Positions 35,807 to 45,504 of a stretch of 64,000 bases of DNA are shown here, one piece after another. Where the stretch lies: NCBI GenBank assembly GCA_938031185.1, contig CALHGX010000042.1, forward strand, positions 1 to 64,000, read 5' to 3'. The position numbers and the translations under genes were made by a program. The stretch's first letter is position 1; every line of letters begins with the position of its first letter. Under the pieces are notes generated by a model that saw nothing but the letters and a program-made list of their open reading frames with translations, had not been told where the DNA came from and searched no databases. This DNA is from an uncultured bacterium (lineage in GTDB: Bacteria; Verrucomicrobiota; Kiritimatiellia; CAIKKV01; CALHGX01).

Positions 35807-36559
35807 ATGGCCAAGCAGAGTCTCGATTGGGATACAATGGCGCGCGAGCTGGCCGCGTTCCGGAAGAAGTTCGGTCATTGCCGTGTGCTCACGAGCGAGA
35901 AGAAATACGCCCAGTTGGGCCGCTGGGTGGCCAAGCAACGCTACCGGCATCGCATCGGCGAGCTGCCTTCGGAATGCGTCGAGCAGTTGAACAGGCTTGG
36001 ATTCGTCTGGGCGCCCGCGGACGAGGCTTGGAACCGGATGTTCGAGAAGCTCGTCGCGTTTCGAGCGCGATTTGGCCACTGTGATGTGCCCAGCCAATGG
36101 CCGGAGGATGTTCACCTGGCCAACTGGGTGGCCAGCCAGCGCCATCGCCGCAAGATGAGAGTTTTGTCGGCCGAGAGGATCAAACGGCTGGATGCGTTGC
36201 AGTTCGAGTGGGCGATCTATGGACGCCCGAAGAAACAGAAGCCCGCCGAGCACAAGCCAAAGGCGTCGGAGAAAGCCATGGCTGGCGAAACCTGCGAGCG
36301 CATCTACCATGTTGGCGTTGGAACGTACGTTCAGTATAGCGGCCGGGGCGAAAAGCCGGCGTTGTTGCGGCAGTATCTAACGGAGCACAACGGCGAACAT
36401 CCTCCCTACATTCCCCTCCCGGGCGGGCCGGTCGTGTTCAAGCTGGGGGCGCTCATCGGCTCCGGCGTGCGCAACATTCGCTGGCCTGGAAAAGGCAAGT
36501 TGCCGCGGGAAGTCATGGCGCACGTCGAGGAGCATGGCGTACTGCCGCCGCACGATTGA
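35807..36559 (+). CDS. Free-standing helicase-associated (HA) domain protein, two HA repeats plus an unassigned C-terminal region
   Basis: Repeats LAAFRKKFGHCRVLTSEKKYAQLGRWVAKQRYRHRIGELPSECVEQLNRLGFVW and LVAFRARFGHCDVPSQWPEDVHLANWVASQRHRRKMRVLSAERIKRLDALQFEW; no helicase motifs in the ORF. Confidence 0.78.
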   Translation: MAKQSLDWDTMARELAAFRKKFGHCRVLTSEKKYAQLGRWVAKQRYRHRIGELPSECVEQLNRLGFVWAPADEAWNRMFEKLVAFRARFGHCDVPSQWPEDVHLANWVASQRHRRKMRVLSAERIKRLDALQFEWAIYGRPKKQKPAEHKPKASEKAMAGETCERIYHVGVGTYVQYSGRGEKPALLRQYLTEHNGEHPPYIPLPGGPVVFKLGALIGSGVRNIRWPGKGKLPREVMAHVEEHGVLPPHD

Positions 36560-36652
36560 ACCGGCGCGAGCCGCGTTGAAAGCACTCTCAAGAACGGGGA
36601 TGAACGAATCCGGGTGAAACAGGCTGAACGGGAAAAACACCGGCTCGCGAAA

Positions 36653-36744
36653 TGGCGGAGGGGGAGGGATTTGAACCCCCGGTGCCCTTGCGGGCACACA
36701 TGATTTCGAGTCATGCGCATTCAACCGGACTCTGCCACCCCTCC
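36653..36744 (-). tRNA. tRNA-Ser (anticodon CGA)
   Basis: Reverse complement GGAGGGGTGGCAGAGTCCGGTTGAATGCGCATGACTCGAAATCATGTGTGCCCGCAAGGGCACCGGGGGTTCAAATCCCTCCCCCTCCGCCA; long variable arm; loop CTCGAAA; CCA encoded. Confidence 0.95.
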
Positions 36745-36801
36745 GAGACGGGCCGTCGCACCGACAAGGCGCCTGTTTTTCTCGAATCCGGAGCCGGAAA
36801 G

Positions 36802-37560
36802 TTGAGCACAAGCGAAGCCCCAAGTCAAATCCGGAGGGAAGCCGCGTCGGTGTCCGCCGAGGGCGGCTGCCTGATTGTGGAAGGGCTGCGAAAGCGATTC
36901 GCCCGTTTGGAAGTGCTTGGCGGGGCGACGTTCCGGCTTGAGCCCGGCGAGGTGGTGGGGTTGGTGGGCGCCAACGGCGCGGGCAAGACGACCTTGCTGC
37001 GCATGCTGGCCGGATGTCTGCCGCCGGACGGTGGCCGTGTGCGGCTTGACGGCTTCGATCTCGCGGAGCACCCCGTGGAAGTTCGGCGGCGGCTGGGCTA
37101 CCTGCCGGAGAACCAGCCGGTGTATCCGGAGATGCGGGTGCGCGAGTACCTGAAGTTCCGCGCGCGGCTCAAGGGCTTGCACGGCGCGACGCGCCGCAAA
37201 CGGATTCGGGAAATGCTGCACCTTTGCGGGCTTCGGGGGCTGGAACGCGCGCCGATGGGAAGGCTTTCGCGGGGCCAGGTTCGCCGGGCGCTGCTCGCGG
37301 ACGCATTGCTGGGGCATCCGCCGCTGCTGCTGCTCGACGAACCGACGGCCGGCCTTGACGAAGAACAGCGCGGGCGAACCCTGGAGCTGATCGGCCGACA
37401 GGCGGGACGCCGCACGGTGTTGATGGCGACGCACTCCGAACGGGAAGCGGCCGGCTGTTGCGGAAGGCTTGTGCGGCTGCAGGACGGGCGGGTGGAGGCC
37501 GTTGATATCGCGCCGCGCGTAGAGGAGGGGGGCGGGGTGGCTGGAGCGACGGCGTCATGA
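36802..37560 (+). CDS. ABC transporter ATP-binding protein (Gld/NosF-like); start approximate
   Basis: VVGLVGANGAGKTTLLRMLAG (Walker A), LSRGQVRRALLADALLGHPPLLLLDEPTAGLD (signature and Walker B). The ORF as listed runs back across the tRNA, so an internal start (TTG ~36802 or GTG ~36850) is needed. Confidence 0.92.
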   Translation: MSTSEAPSQIRREAASVSAEGGCLIVEGLRKRFARLEVLGGATFRLEPGEVVGLVGANGAGKTTLLRMLAGCLPPDGGRVRLDGFDLAEHPVEVRRRLGYLPENQPVYPEMRVREYLKFRARLKGLHGATRRKRIREMLHLCGLRGLERAPMGRLSRGQVRRALLADALLGHPPLLLLDEPTAGLDEEQRGRTLELIGRQAGRRTVLMATHSEREAAGCCGRLVRLQDGRVEAVDIAPRVEEGGGVAGATAS

Positions 37561-39791
37561 GGGCGGCGATCATTATTGCGTTGCGTGAGATGGGCGGCTG
37601 GCTGCTGACCCCCGGCAGCTATGTGGGCGCGGCCCTGCTGCTGGCGGCGGCCGGGGCGGATTTCTGGATGAACGCGACCTCCCCCTCGAGCTGGACGGCG
37701 CTCCTGCCTGAAGTGCTCCTTGGATCGGCATTCTTCTGGGCATTGTTCGGCATGGCGGCCGCCGTCATTGGCGCACGACTGATGGCCGGCGAAAGGGAAA
37801 ACGGGTCGCTTGATCTGTTGCTTTCAGCTCCCTTGCAACCCTGGCAGTTGGTGGCGGGAAAGTACCTCGGCGGACTAGCGTGGCTGCTTCTGGTGGCGTG
37901 GTGCGCCTGGGTTGCGCCGTGGCTTCTGACTCGCGTCATGGGCCCGGAGTTCATGATGGATTCCGGGGCCGTGCTCACCGGCGCGTTGTTGATGGTTTTC
38001 GCTGGCGGTCTGGCTATGGCGGCGGGCCTGCTGGTGTCTTCTTTGTGCGGACGGCAGACCGTAGCGGCGCTGGCCACGCTTGGTTTGCTGGCCGGGGTGG
38101 CGTGGCTTGGCGGACGCGTTGCGGCTTTTGAGCGGGTGGTGGCCATGCTGACCGGGCTGACGATTCCCGCCGCGAAAGAGGCATGGGCCGGGATGGCACG
38201 GGGCGTCATGGACAGCCGCGTGGCGGTGTTAAGCGTAACGGGGAGCGTTTGGCTGTTGTATGCATGCACGCGGGTCGTCGAATGGCGCCAGCAGGGCGGC
38301 GGATGGATGGCGGCGATTCGCCGCGTGGTTAACACCGCGCTGCTGGCGGTGCTGTTGCTGGCGGTCTGCCAAGTGGCGCTGCGCCATCCCTTGCGGGCGG
38401 ATTGGACGGCGGCGCGCGCGCATACGCTCGATGTTCGCAGCCAGGAAATCCTGCGGCGCCTGGACCAGCCGGTGCGGCTGGTGATGCTGGCGCAGGCGCG
38501 GCATCCTTTCTCGGAGCCGCTGCGGCGTCTGCTCAATCTGTATCGCGATGCCTCGCCGCACATCGAAGTGGAGGAGGTGGATCCCGACCGCGATTTGACG
38601 AGGGCCAAGGATGCGGCGCGGCGATACGGGTTGACCTCCGGCAATGTGGTGGTGGTGGAAACGCCGGAGCGCCGGCTCGTCATACCGATGGCTGAATTGA
38701 TCGGAAAGATCGAGCGCGGCACGGACGACAGCGGTTTGTCGGACCGGACTTTTCGGGGCGAAGCGGCGCTGTCCTCCGCCATTCATCGGGCTGCACAGGC
38801 GGCGCCGCCGAGGGTGTGTTTTTTGCGGGGGCACGGCGAACGGTCGCCTGAAGATCGCCGCCCGCTGGCCGGATATGCGGAAGCGGTGCGTCGTCTGCGC
38901 CTGGACGGCATGGAGATTATCGAGCAATTCGCCAATGAAATGCGGATGTATTCGAATGATTACACCGTGGTGGTGGCCGGCCCGAGGGAGCGCTTGTCTC
39001 AGGAGGCGCTGCAGGTGATGCGCGAGCGCTTGAACCGGGGCGGCGGCGCGGTGGTTCTGCTGGATCCAGGGGTGGATACCGGCTTGGAGCCGTTGTTAGC
39101 GGAATGGGGCGTTCAGATTCAAGCGGATCGAGTTGTGGAAGGGGGACCGGGAGGAACGGCCGTTCCCGGCGCGGTGTGGCGGCCCATTCGCGTGAGCCGT
39201 TATGGGCGGCATCCGATCACCCGGCCGTTGACGGGCCTGACCACCGCCTTCCCGCTGCCGCGCTCCGTTTCCGCGATCGAATGGGCCGGGCCGGATCGAG
39301 CTGATCGGCCCAGGGTCACCATCTTGGCGTACAGCTCATCGTCCGCATGGGCGGAAAGCGATCCCGACCAGCATCCTCCGCAGTTTGACGAGGGCTATGA
39401 CCGGCCGGGCCCCATCTCGCTGGCCGCGGCGGCGGAACGCGGACGGCCTGAACGTGTGGATGTGGGGATTCGGCCGACGCGGCTGGTGGTGATCGGCGAT
39501 TCGCAGTTCGCAGCCAACGGCGCACTGGCGGGTGGAAACGAGGCGTTTTTTGTCGAGTCGGTGCGCTGGGCGGCTCAACAGGAATACTTGATGGAAATCC
39601 CTTCCGGGCCGGCGCGCGCGTTCAAGCGGCCTGCTGAGGCGCGAGGGCGGATGGCGGCGCTTGTAACGGCCGGCACGGCGCCGCTGGCCATGCTGGTGTT
39701 GGCGGCGGCCACTGCGGCGGTGCGGCGCGACCGTCGCCGAAGCAAAGCGTTGCCGAGGGGCGCTGATCCTCGCGACGGAGACGCGCCATGA
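37557..39791 (+). CDS. ABC-2 permease fused to GldG-like ABC auxiliary domain
   Basis: N-terminal multi-TM RAAIIIALREMGGWLLTPGSYVGAALLL...MAGERENGSLDLLLSAPLQPWQLVAGKYLGGL; C-terminal GldG-like LRADWTAARAHTLDVRSQEILRRLDQPVRLVML...LNRGGGAVVLLDPGV. Confidence 0.85.
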   Translation: MRAAIIIALREMGGWLLTPGSYVGAALLLAAAGADFWMNATSPSSWTALLPEVLLGSAFFWALFGMAAAVIGARLMAGERENGSLDLLLSAPLQPWQLVAGKYLGGLAWLLLVAWCAWVAPWLLTRVMGPEFMMDSGAVLTGALLMVFAGGLAMAAGLLVSSLCGRQTVAALATLGLLAGVAWLGGRVAAFERVVAMLTGLTIPAAKEAWAGMARGVMDSRVAVLSVTGSVWLLYACTRVVEWRQQGGGWMAAIRRVVNTALLAVLLLAVCQVALRHPLRADWTAARAHTLDVRSQEILRRLDQPVRLVMLAQARHPFSEPLRRLLNLYRDASPHIEVEEVDPDRDLTRAKDAARRYGLTSGNVVVVETPERRLVIPMAELIGKIERGTDDSGLSDRTFRGEAALSSAIHRAAQAAPPRVCFLRGHGERSPEDRRPLAGYAEAVRRLRLDGMEIIEQFANEMRMYSNDYTVVVAGPRERLSQEALQVMRERLNRGGGAVVLLDPGVDTGLEPLLAEWGVQIQADRVVEGGPGGTAVPGAVWRPIRVSRYGRHPITRPLTGLTTAFPLPRSVSAIEWAGPDRADRPRVTILAYSSSSAWAESDPDQHPPQFDEGYDRPGPISLAAAAERGRPERVDVGIRPTRLVVIGDSQFAANGALAGGNEAFFVESVRWAAQQEYLMEIPSGPARAFKRPAEARGRMAALVTAGTAPLAMLVLAAATAAVRRDRRRSKALPRGADPRDGDAP

Positions 39792-41635
39792 AACGAAGTC
39801 CCTGGATGGACACTGCGCGGCTGGCGGCTGGCGCGGCCATTGCCGTGGCGTTTGCGGTGTTTTTCGACCGTGCCGCCGAGCCGCCGTCGCGAGGACCGCT
39901 TTCTCAGCCGCTTTTCCCTTTGCTGCCGGAGGCCGTGGAGTTCTTGTCGGTAAAAACCGGCGATTATGCCGTCGAATGCCGTGCGGGACCGGAAGGGTGG
40001 CGCATGATCTCGCCGCACGAAGCGCGCGCGGATCGAGCCATGGTCGAACGGCTGCTTCAGACGTTGCGGACCATGCGGGCGCGGGAGCGCATCACAACCC
40101 GGCAGCGGGTCAACCGGGGATTGACGTGGGCCAGCTACGGGCTGGAACCGCCTCGCGCCGTGGTGCGCGTGGGCGCAAGAGGTCGGTGGCATGAGGTTTG
40201 GATCGGGGATCAAGCGCCGATGGGGGATCTCGTTTATGTCCGGCTTGACGGAGGAACGGATGTGCTGGCGGTTCCGAGGGAAACGGCAGAGGCGTTGCCG
40301 GCACGGGCGGAGGACTTCCGCGATCGGGCGTTGTTGTATGGCGCGCCGACGGACGTGGCGCGGATGGATATCGCGGCGCGCGGCGGATTCATCCAAGTGG
40401 TGTTACGGGGTGGCGAGTGGCGAATAACGCAGCCGGTGGACGCGCGTGCGGACGGCGAGAAAGTGGGCCACCTTTTGGCGGCGCTCTTCGGCGCTCGAGT
40501 GGAGCGGTTTGTGGGGGAGGCGGGCGCGGATCTGGTGGCATACGGTCTTGGGCAGGAAGATGCGGTCGTACGGGTGGCCGTGCATGGCGATCAGGGCCGT
40601 TGGACACAGGAAGTTGCGTTCGGAAAGCCCTTGCCGGACGGTGGATTGGTTTATGCCCGGGTGGACAGCGATTTGTTTGTGACGGCGGTTGCGGCGGATC
40701 TGCCCGCTCGTTTCGACCTCCGCGCCGCTGACCTGCGCGACCGGCGCGTGTGGCCGTTTGGCCCGACGGACGCACAGACGCTTTTCCTGCAGGACGGAGA
40801 CCGACGCCTCGTGTTTTCCCGCGCGCCCGGCGGCGCTTGGATGTTGGTGGAGCCGACTCAGGCGCGCGCGGACGAAATCATGATGGCGGAACTGCTGAAA
40901 AGCGCGCTCGCGTTGAGAGTGGCGGAATTTGGAGGGGCGGCGGAGAAAAGCGTGGCGGAAGCGGCCAGTGTAAGATGGCCCTTTCGACTGGCGGTTTCGC
41001 CGATGGCACCACCGGCCGGCACCAACATGCCCGCTGTTGCGCCTCCGTCGGAATGGTTGTTGGAATTCGCTCCGCCGGAAGAAGGAGCGGAAACCACGGC
41101 AGGCCGGTTGGGCGGCGTGGAGCCGATCCTGCTGAGGGCGGCGGGCGTTCGCGCGTTGTTGGGGATGGGCCGGCGCGAGGCTGCCGCCGGCGTATCAGAC
41201 CCTTTGTTGTATCGCGACCGGGTGTTGGTGAACGCAAAGCCCGAGCAGATTCGGCGCATCACGCTCTCCGTTGGAGAACAGGAAGAGATCCTGACGAGCG
41301 ACGCCGGAGGCCATTGGATTGTGGAGTCGCCTCCGGGCGCGGAACCGGACCGGGAGGCACTGGCCGAATTGCTGCAGCGAATCTCGCCTCTGCGCGCGGC
41401 GCGCGCGGCGGCCTTGGCGGACGCCTCCCAATGGGCTTCTTTCGGCCTGGATCCGCCGGTTGCGCGCCTCACGTTCGGGTTGACCGGCGATTCGGGCGCC
41501 GGCGCGCAACGCATGCTGCTGTTCGGCGGCGCCTGCGGCGAAGAAGGGGTCTACATCATGGCGCAAGGTCGGCCGGTGGTGTTCGTGTTGCCCCGCGCGC
41601 TGGCCGATCAACTCACACGCAGCTTGGTGAAGTGA
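39788..41635 (+). CDS. DUF4340-domain protein
   Basis: N-terminal membrane anchor and repeated blocks such as GWRMISPHEARADRAMVERLLQTLRTMRARE and EWRITQPVDARADGEKVGHLLAALFGARVERFV. Confidence 0.78.
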   Translation: MKRSPWMDTARLAAGAAIAVAFAVFFDRAAEPPSRGPLSQPLFPLLPEAVEFLSVKTGDYAVECRAGPEGWRMISPHEARADRAMVERLLQTLRTMRARERITTRQRVNRGLTWASYGLEPPRAVVRVGARGRWHEVWIGDQAPMGDLVYVRLDGGTDVLAVPRETAEALPARAEDFRDRALLYGAPTDVARMDIAARGGFIQVVLRGGEWRITQPVDARADGEKVGHLLAALFGARVERFVGEAGADLVAYGLGQEDAVVRVAVHGDQGRWTQEVAFGKPLPDGGLVYARVDSDLFVTAVAADLPARFDLRAADLRDRRVWPFGPTDAQTLFLQDGDRRLVFSRAPGGAWMLVEPTQARADEIMMAELLKSALALRVAEFGGAAEKSVAEAASVRWPFRLAVSPMAPPAGTNMPAVAPPSEWLLEFAPPEEGAETTAGRLGGVEPILLRAAGVRALLGMGRREAAAGVSDPLLYRDRVLVNAKPEQIRRITLSVGEQEEILTSDAGGHWIVESPPGAEPDREALAELLQRISPLRAARAAALADASQWASFGLDPPVARLTFGLTGDSGAGAQRMLLFGGACGEEGVYIMAQGRPVVFVLPRALADQLTRSLVK

Positions 41636-41644
41636 GCGAAAGTC

Positions 41645-43528
41645 ATGGCCTCCCACTCCACCTTTTCGGCAGGGCGCATCTTGCTGCTGGCGGGGCGCGC
41701 GGGATGGCGTCTGCTGCTGCTGACGGCACTGCTCGCCTGGTTCGGCGCCTCGTGGCTGGGGCTGCCGCCGCCGCTGGCGCGCCGGGCGCTGGACCGATGG
41801 AATCGGGGGGGCTTCTCGGTCGAGGCTCGGCGCATGGCGCTCGATTTTCGAGGCGGTCTGGTGGCGCACGATTTGCGGGTCTACAGAAAAGGCTTGGTGA
41901 GCGGCCCCTTGTTAAGCGCGCGAACGGCGCGTTTGCAGCTCGATCCGCTGGCGTGGCGCAAAGGCCGCATGTTGTTTGGCCGACTGACGCTGGCCGACGG
42001 CGCGGTGGATCGTCGGCTCGCGGACGCCTGGCACGCTGCGGAGACCCAAAGAGGGGCCACCGGTGTGTTTGATGTCTGGGCGCGGCGTTTCGACGTGGCG
42101 GGCGTCTGGGTCGATTCGCTGGCGGCGGTGGGATGGTATGCCCCCGACGCGTGGGAGGTGAGCGAACTGCGGCTGGGGATCGGGCGGGCGCGCGAGGAAC
42201 GGGGCAGCGCGCGTGCCCGTCTATCCGTTCGCGGAAGTCAGTTTCGCGGGCGGTTGGAGATGACGACGCATCCGCGGTGGCTGCTGCCGGTGTGCGAATG
42301 GGCGCACTGGGACTGGGCGCCGGCGCTGATTCGGCGATTTGAATTCGGCTCGGACCTGCCGGTGCTGGACATCGAGGCGATTCGTGAGGGCGGCGGAGCC
42401 GTCGCGCAATGGCGCGTGCGCGGAAGCTTCCAAGGCAGCCGGTTCCGCTATCAGGAGGTTCCGATTTCATTCGCGAATCTTCAGATGGAGTGGGCACAGA
42501 ACCTGGATCGTGTCGATCTGTCTTTGAATCCGGTGGTGCTGGTGTTCTCGAACGGTCATGCTTCCGGTCAGGCGCGGCTGGATCTGATCGGAAAGACGGT
42601 GGATTTTACGATGACGGCGGATGCGGAAGCGCCGGCGCTAGGACGGGTGATCGGGCTGCCGGATGAGCTGTTTTCAACGGTGTTTGTTCCCCAAAGCCCC
42701 TGTCGCGTTTATGCGCGGGGTCTGTGGGATTACGGCGCCGGAGAGCGATCGGCTTTTCAGGGAAACCTGCAGACGGCGTCCGCCAGGCTGGGAACCACTC
42801 GCCTGGAGGAGGTGACGCTCGATTTCGAGGGGCGGGGACGGACCAACGCCCTTCTCAATGCCCAGGGGCGGCTTTATGGCGGCGTGCTGACCGCGTCCGC
42901 TTTTTTCTGGCCTGACCAAGAGGGGACCAACACGCGCTACAAGGTGGCGGCAGAGGTGCTCCATGCCAATGCGGGGCTCGTCGCCGCCGAGTTGGGGTTG
43001 AGGGATCCGGACCGGTATGAAGGCCGGGTGAATGGCGACGTGGAATTGACCGGCTCTTTTGGAGAGGGGCCGACGGAACCGGTGAAGGGCCGCGGTTATC
43101 TGAATGTGCGGGGCGGGCGGGTCTATCGGCTGCCGGTGTTCGGCGGATTCTCGGAAGCGATGGGTCGGGCGGTGCCGGGGTTGGACTATGTGCTTTCGCA
43201 GAACGACGCCCGTATTCCGTTTTCGATCGAGGGAAGACGGTTAGCCACGGAGGATGCGCGGATCGAAGGGCCTGTTTTGAGTTTGCGCGCGCGCGGATGG
43301 TGCGATATGGACGGGCGGCTGGATTTTCTGGTGCAGGTGACGCCGATGAAGGAGCAGACGCTGCTGGGTCAGGCGATGCACGCGGTGACTATGCCATTGA
43401 GCAAGCTGTTCGAGCTGCGTCTGGAGGGGACGCTGGAGGAGCCGCGCTGGCGGTCGGCCCGCATGCCGGGCGGGCGAGATCGGGCGCGGGAGGCGGATCC
43501 ACGGAACGGAAAGGACGGGTCGCCATGA
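41645..43528 (+). CDS. AsmA-like/DUF3971-type envelope protein
   Basis: N-terminal TM, beta-rich repeats, C-terminal GSFGEGPTEPVKGRGYLNVRGGRVYRLPVFGGFSEAMGR...IEGPVLSLRARGWCDMDGRLDFLVQVTP typical of AsmA C-termini. Confidence 0.68.
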   Translation: MASHSTFSAGRILLLAGRAGWRLLLLTALLAWFGASWLGLPPPLARRALDRWNRGGFSVEARRMALDFRGGLVAHDLRVYRKGLVSGPLLSARTARLQLDPLAWRKGRMLFGRLTLADGAVDRRLADAWHAAETQRGATGVFDVWARRFDVAGVWVDSLAAVGWYAPDAWEVSELRLGIGRAREERGSARARLSVRGSQFRGRLEMTTHPRWLLPVCEWAHWDWAPALIRRFEFGSDLPVLDIEAIREGGGAVAQWRVRGSFQGSRFRYQEVPISFANLQMEWAQNLDRVDLSLNPVVLVFSNGHASGQARLDLIGKTVDFTMTADAEAPALGRVIGLPDELFSTVFVPQSPCRVYARGLWDYGAGERSAFQGNLQTASARLGTTRLEEVTLDFEGRGRTNALLNAQGRLYGGVLTASAFFWPDQEGTNTRYKVAAEVLHANAGLVAAELGLRDPDRYEGRVNGDVELTGSFGEGPTEPVKGRGYLNVRGGRVYRLPVFGGFSEAMGRAVPGLDYVLSQNDARIPFSIEGRRLATEDARIEGPVLSLRARGWCDMDGRLDFLVQVTPMKEQTLLGQAMHAVTMPLSKLFELRLEGTLEEPRWRSARMPGGRDRAREADPRNGKDGSP

Positions 43529-44937
43529 GGGCGAAGGAAGAGATGTCCTTTCACATCCGGACCTATGGATGCCAGATGAACGAACGGGACAGCGAAGCCG
43601 CGCGCGCGCTGCTCGAACGGAACGGATACCGCTTGGAGGAAGAAGACGCGGCCGACGTGGTGATTGTCAACACCTGTAGTGTGCGGGACAAAGCCGAGGA
43701 GAAGGCGCGGGGCAAGCTGGGCTTGCTGACGGCAACCAAACGGCGTCGGTCGGGGCGGGTGGTGGGGGTGATCGGCTGCATGGCGCAGCGGCTAGGCGAG
43801 GCGCTGACGGAGGAGCTGCCAGGGCTCGATTTCGTGCTGGGACCGAACCGGCTTAGCGCGTTGCCTTCGGCGATCGAGGCGGCGCGGCGCGGCGTCGGCC
43901 CCGTCGTGGACACTGGGGAGACGCGGGATGCGGCCGAATTCATGGAAGGGCACGCCGAAACGGGTGTGTCTGTCTTTGTCAACATTTTGCTGGGGTGCAA
44001 TCGCGGCTGCGCGTATTGCGTGGTGCCGCGGGTGCGCGGCCGGGAGTGGAGTCGCCCCGCGGCATCCGTGCTGCGGGAAGTGGAGGCTGTGGCGGCGCGC
44101 GGCGCCCGGGAGATTGTTCTGCTGGGGCAGAGCGTGATGGCGTATGGCCGGTCGAACGCGGTGTGGGAGAACGAATCGCCCTCGCCCGGCGGCTACCGCG
44201 AACCGTTTCCGCGGCTGCTGGAGGCCGTCGCGGCCGTTCCGGGGATTGCGAGGGTGCGATTCACGTCCGGACATCCCTCGGGCTGTACAGAGGAGCTGGC
44301 GCGGGCCATGGCGGAAATACCGGCGGTTTGTCCCCACATCCATTTGCCTGTGCAGTCGGGATCGGATCGCGTTTTGGCGCGGATGGGGCGGGGATACAAC
44401 GTCGAGCAATACCTGGCGGCGGTTGAACGATTGCGATGTGCCCGGCCGGAACTGGCGGTGACGACGGACATCATTGTCGGTTTTCCGGGGGAGACGGAAG
44501 AGGACTTCGAGGCGACCAGAGGCTTCATGGATGCCGTTGGATTTGACCAGGCGTTCATTTTCAAATATTCGCCACGGCCGGACACACCGGCTTTTGCCTG
44601 GCCGGACAGTGTGTCCGCCGAGGAGAAGGCTCGGCGTAACGCCGTGTTGCTGGCCGATCAGGATCGGCGGAACCTGGCGTCGCGCCGACGGCTGATCGGC
44701 CGGGCGGTGGACGTGTTGGTCGAGGGGCCGAGCCTTCGGAATGTCCGGCGATGGGCCGGGCGCACACCGGTCAACCACATCGTGACGTTCGATCAGATGA
44801 ACGGCATTCAGCCGGGGGATATCGTTCGCGTGCTGGTGCGGCGGGCGACGGCTCAGTCGTTGCATGGCGAAGTGTCAACGGCCCATCATTTTGGCGCGAG
44901 CTCATCGGCGGCGGAAAAGGGAGGAACGACGGCATGA
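43525..44937 (+). CDS. miaB: tRNA-2-methylthio-N6-dimethylallyladenosine synthase
   Basis: FHIRTYGCQMNERDSEAARALL, VIVNTCSVRDKAEEKARGKLG, NILLGCNRGCAYCVVPRVRGREWSR, HIHLPVQSGSDRVLARMGRGY, TRAM-like tail. Confidence 0.96.
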   Translation: MRAKEEMSFHIRTYGCQMNERDSEAARALLERNGYRLEEEDAADVVIVNTCSVRDKAEEKARGKLGLLTATKRRRSGRVVGVIGCMAQRLGEALTEELPGLDFVLGPNRLSALPSAIEAARRGVGPVVDTGETRDAAEFMEGHAETGVSVFVNILLGCNRGCAYCVVPRVRGREWSRPAASVLREVEAVAARGAREIVLLGQSVMAYGRSNAVWENESPSPGGYREPFPRLLEAVAAVPGIARVRFTSGHPSGCTEELARAMAEIPAVCPHIHLPVQSGSDRVLARMGRGYNVEQYLAAVERLRCARPELAVTTDIIVGFPGETEEDFEATRGFMDAVGFDQAFIFKYSPRPDTPAFAWPDSVSAEEKARRNAVLLADQDRRNLASRRRLIGRAVDVLVEGPSLRNVRRWAGRTPVNHIVTFDQMNGIQPGDIVRVLVRRATAQSLHGEVSTAHHFGASSSAAEKGGTTA

Positions 44938-45476
44938 CCATGGCGCACGCTTGTTCGGCGGCTTGGGGAGCGGTGTTGGTTTTATTTGGCGGCGGCTTGA
45001 TTTTGACGCCGGCGGGGATGCGGAACGCGCTGCTGGGGCTTCCGCGGAATGTTTGGTGGGCGCGGCTGTTGACCGCCGCCGCGCTGGCGTGGTCGGCATG
45101 GCTGTTATATGACATGCCGCTCGGATGGTTTGATGCCCACAAGAAATGGCTGTGGGCCGCCGCGCCGGCGGTCTGGTGGATGATTGACCGCCATATGCCG
45201 GAGCTCCTGGCGGCGCGTGCCGTGGGCGGCTTGCTCCTCCTGGCGGCGAATCCGGTGTTAGATGCGGTTCGCTGGCTCGACACGCCCTGGCGTTTAAGCA
45301 TGGTCGTGGCGGCCTATGTTTGGGTGGTGGCCGGCATGACGCTGGTGGCGGCGCCGTATTGGTTTCGGCGCATGGCCGCGTGGTTGACCGGCACACCGTT
45401 TCGTGCGCGAGCGGCGGGTGGCGTGCTGGCGCTGCTCGGCATCACGCAGGCGGTCATCGGGGTTCTCATGTTCTAG
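44934..45476 (+). CDS. Multi-TM membrane protein of unknown function
   Basis: Several hydrophobic segments; start overlaps the miaB stop by 4 nt. Confidence 0.6.
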   Translation: MTMAHACSAAWGAVLVLFGGGLILTPAGMRNALLGLPRNVWWARLLTAAALAWSAWLLYDMPLGWFDAHKKWLWAAAPAVWWMIDRHMPELLAARAVGGLLLLAANPVLDAVRWLDTPWRLSMVVAAYVWVVAGMTLVAAPYWFRRMAAWLTGTPFRARAAGGVLALLGITQAVIGVLMF

Positions 45477-45504
45477 CAATGGCGGCGATGAGTGGCGTGC
45501 GCCT

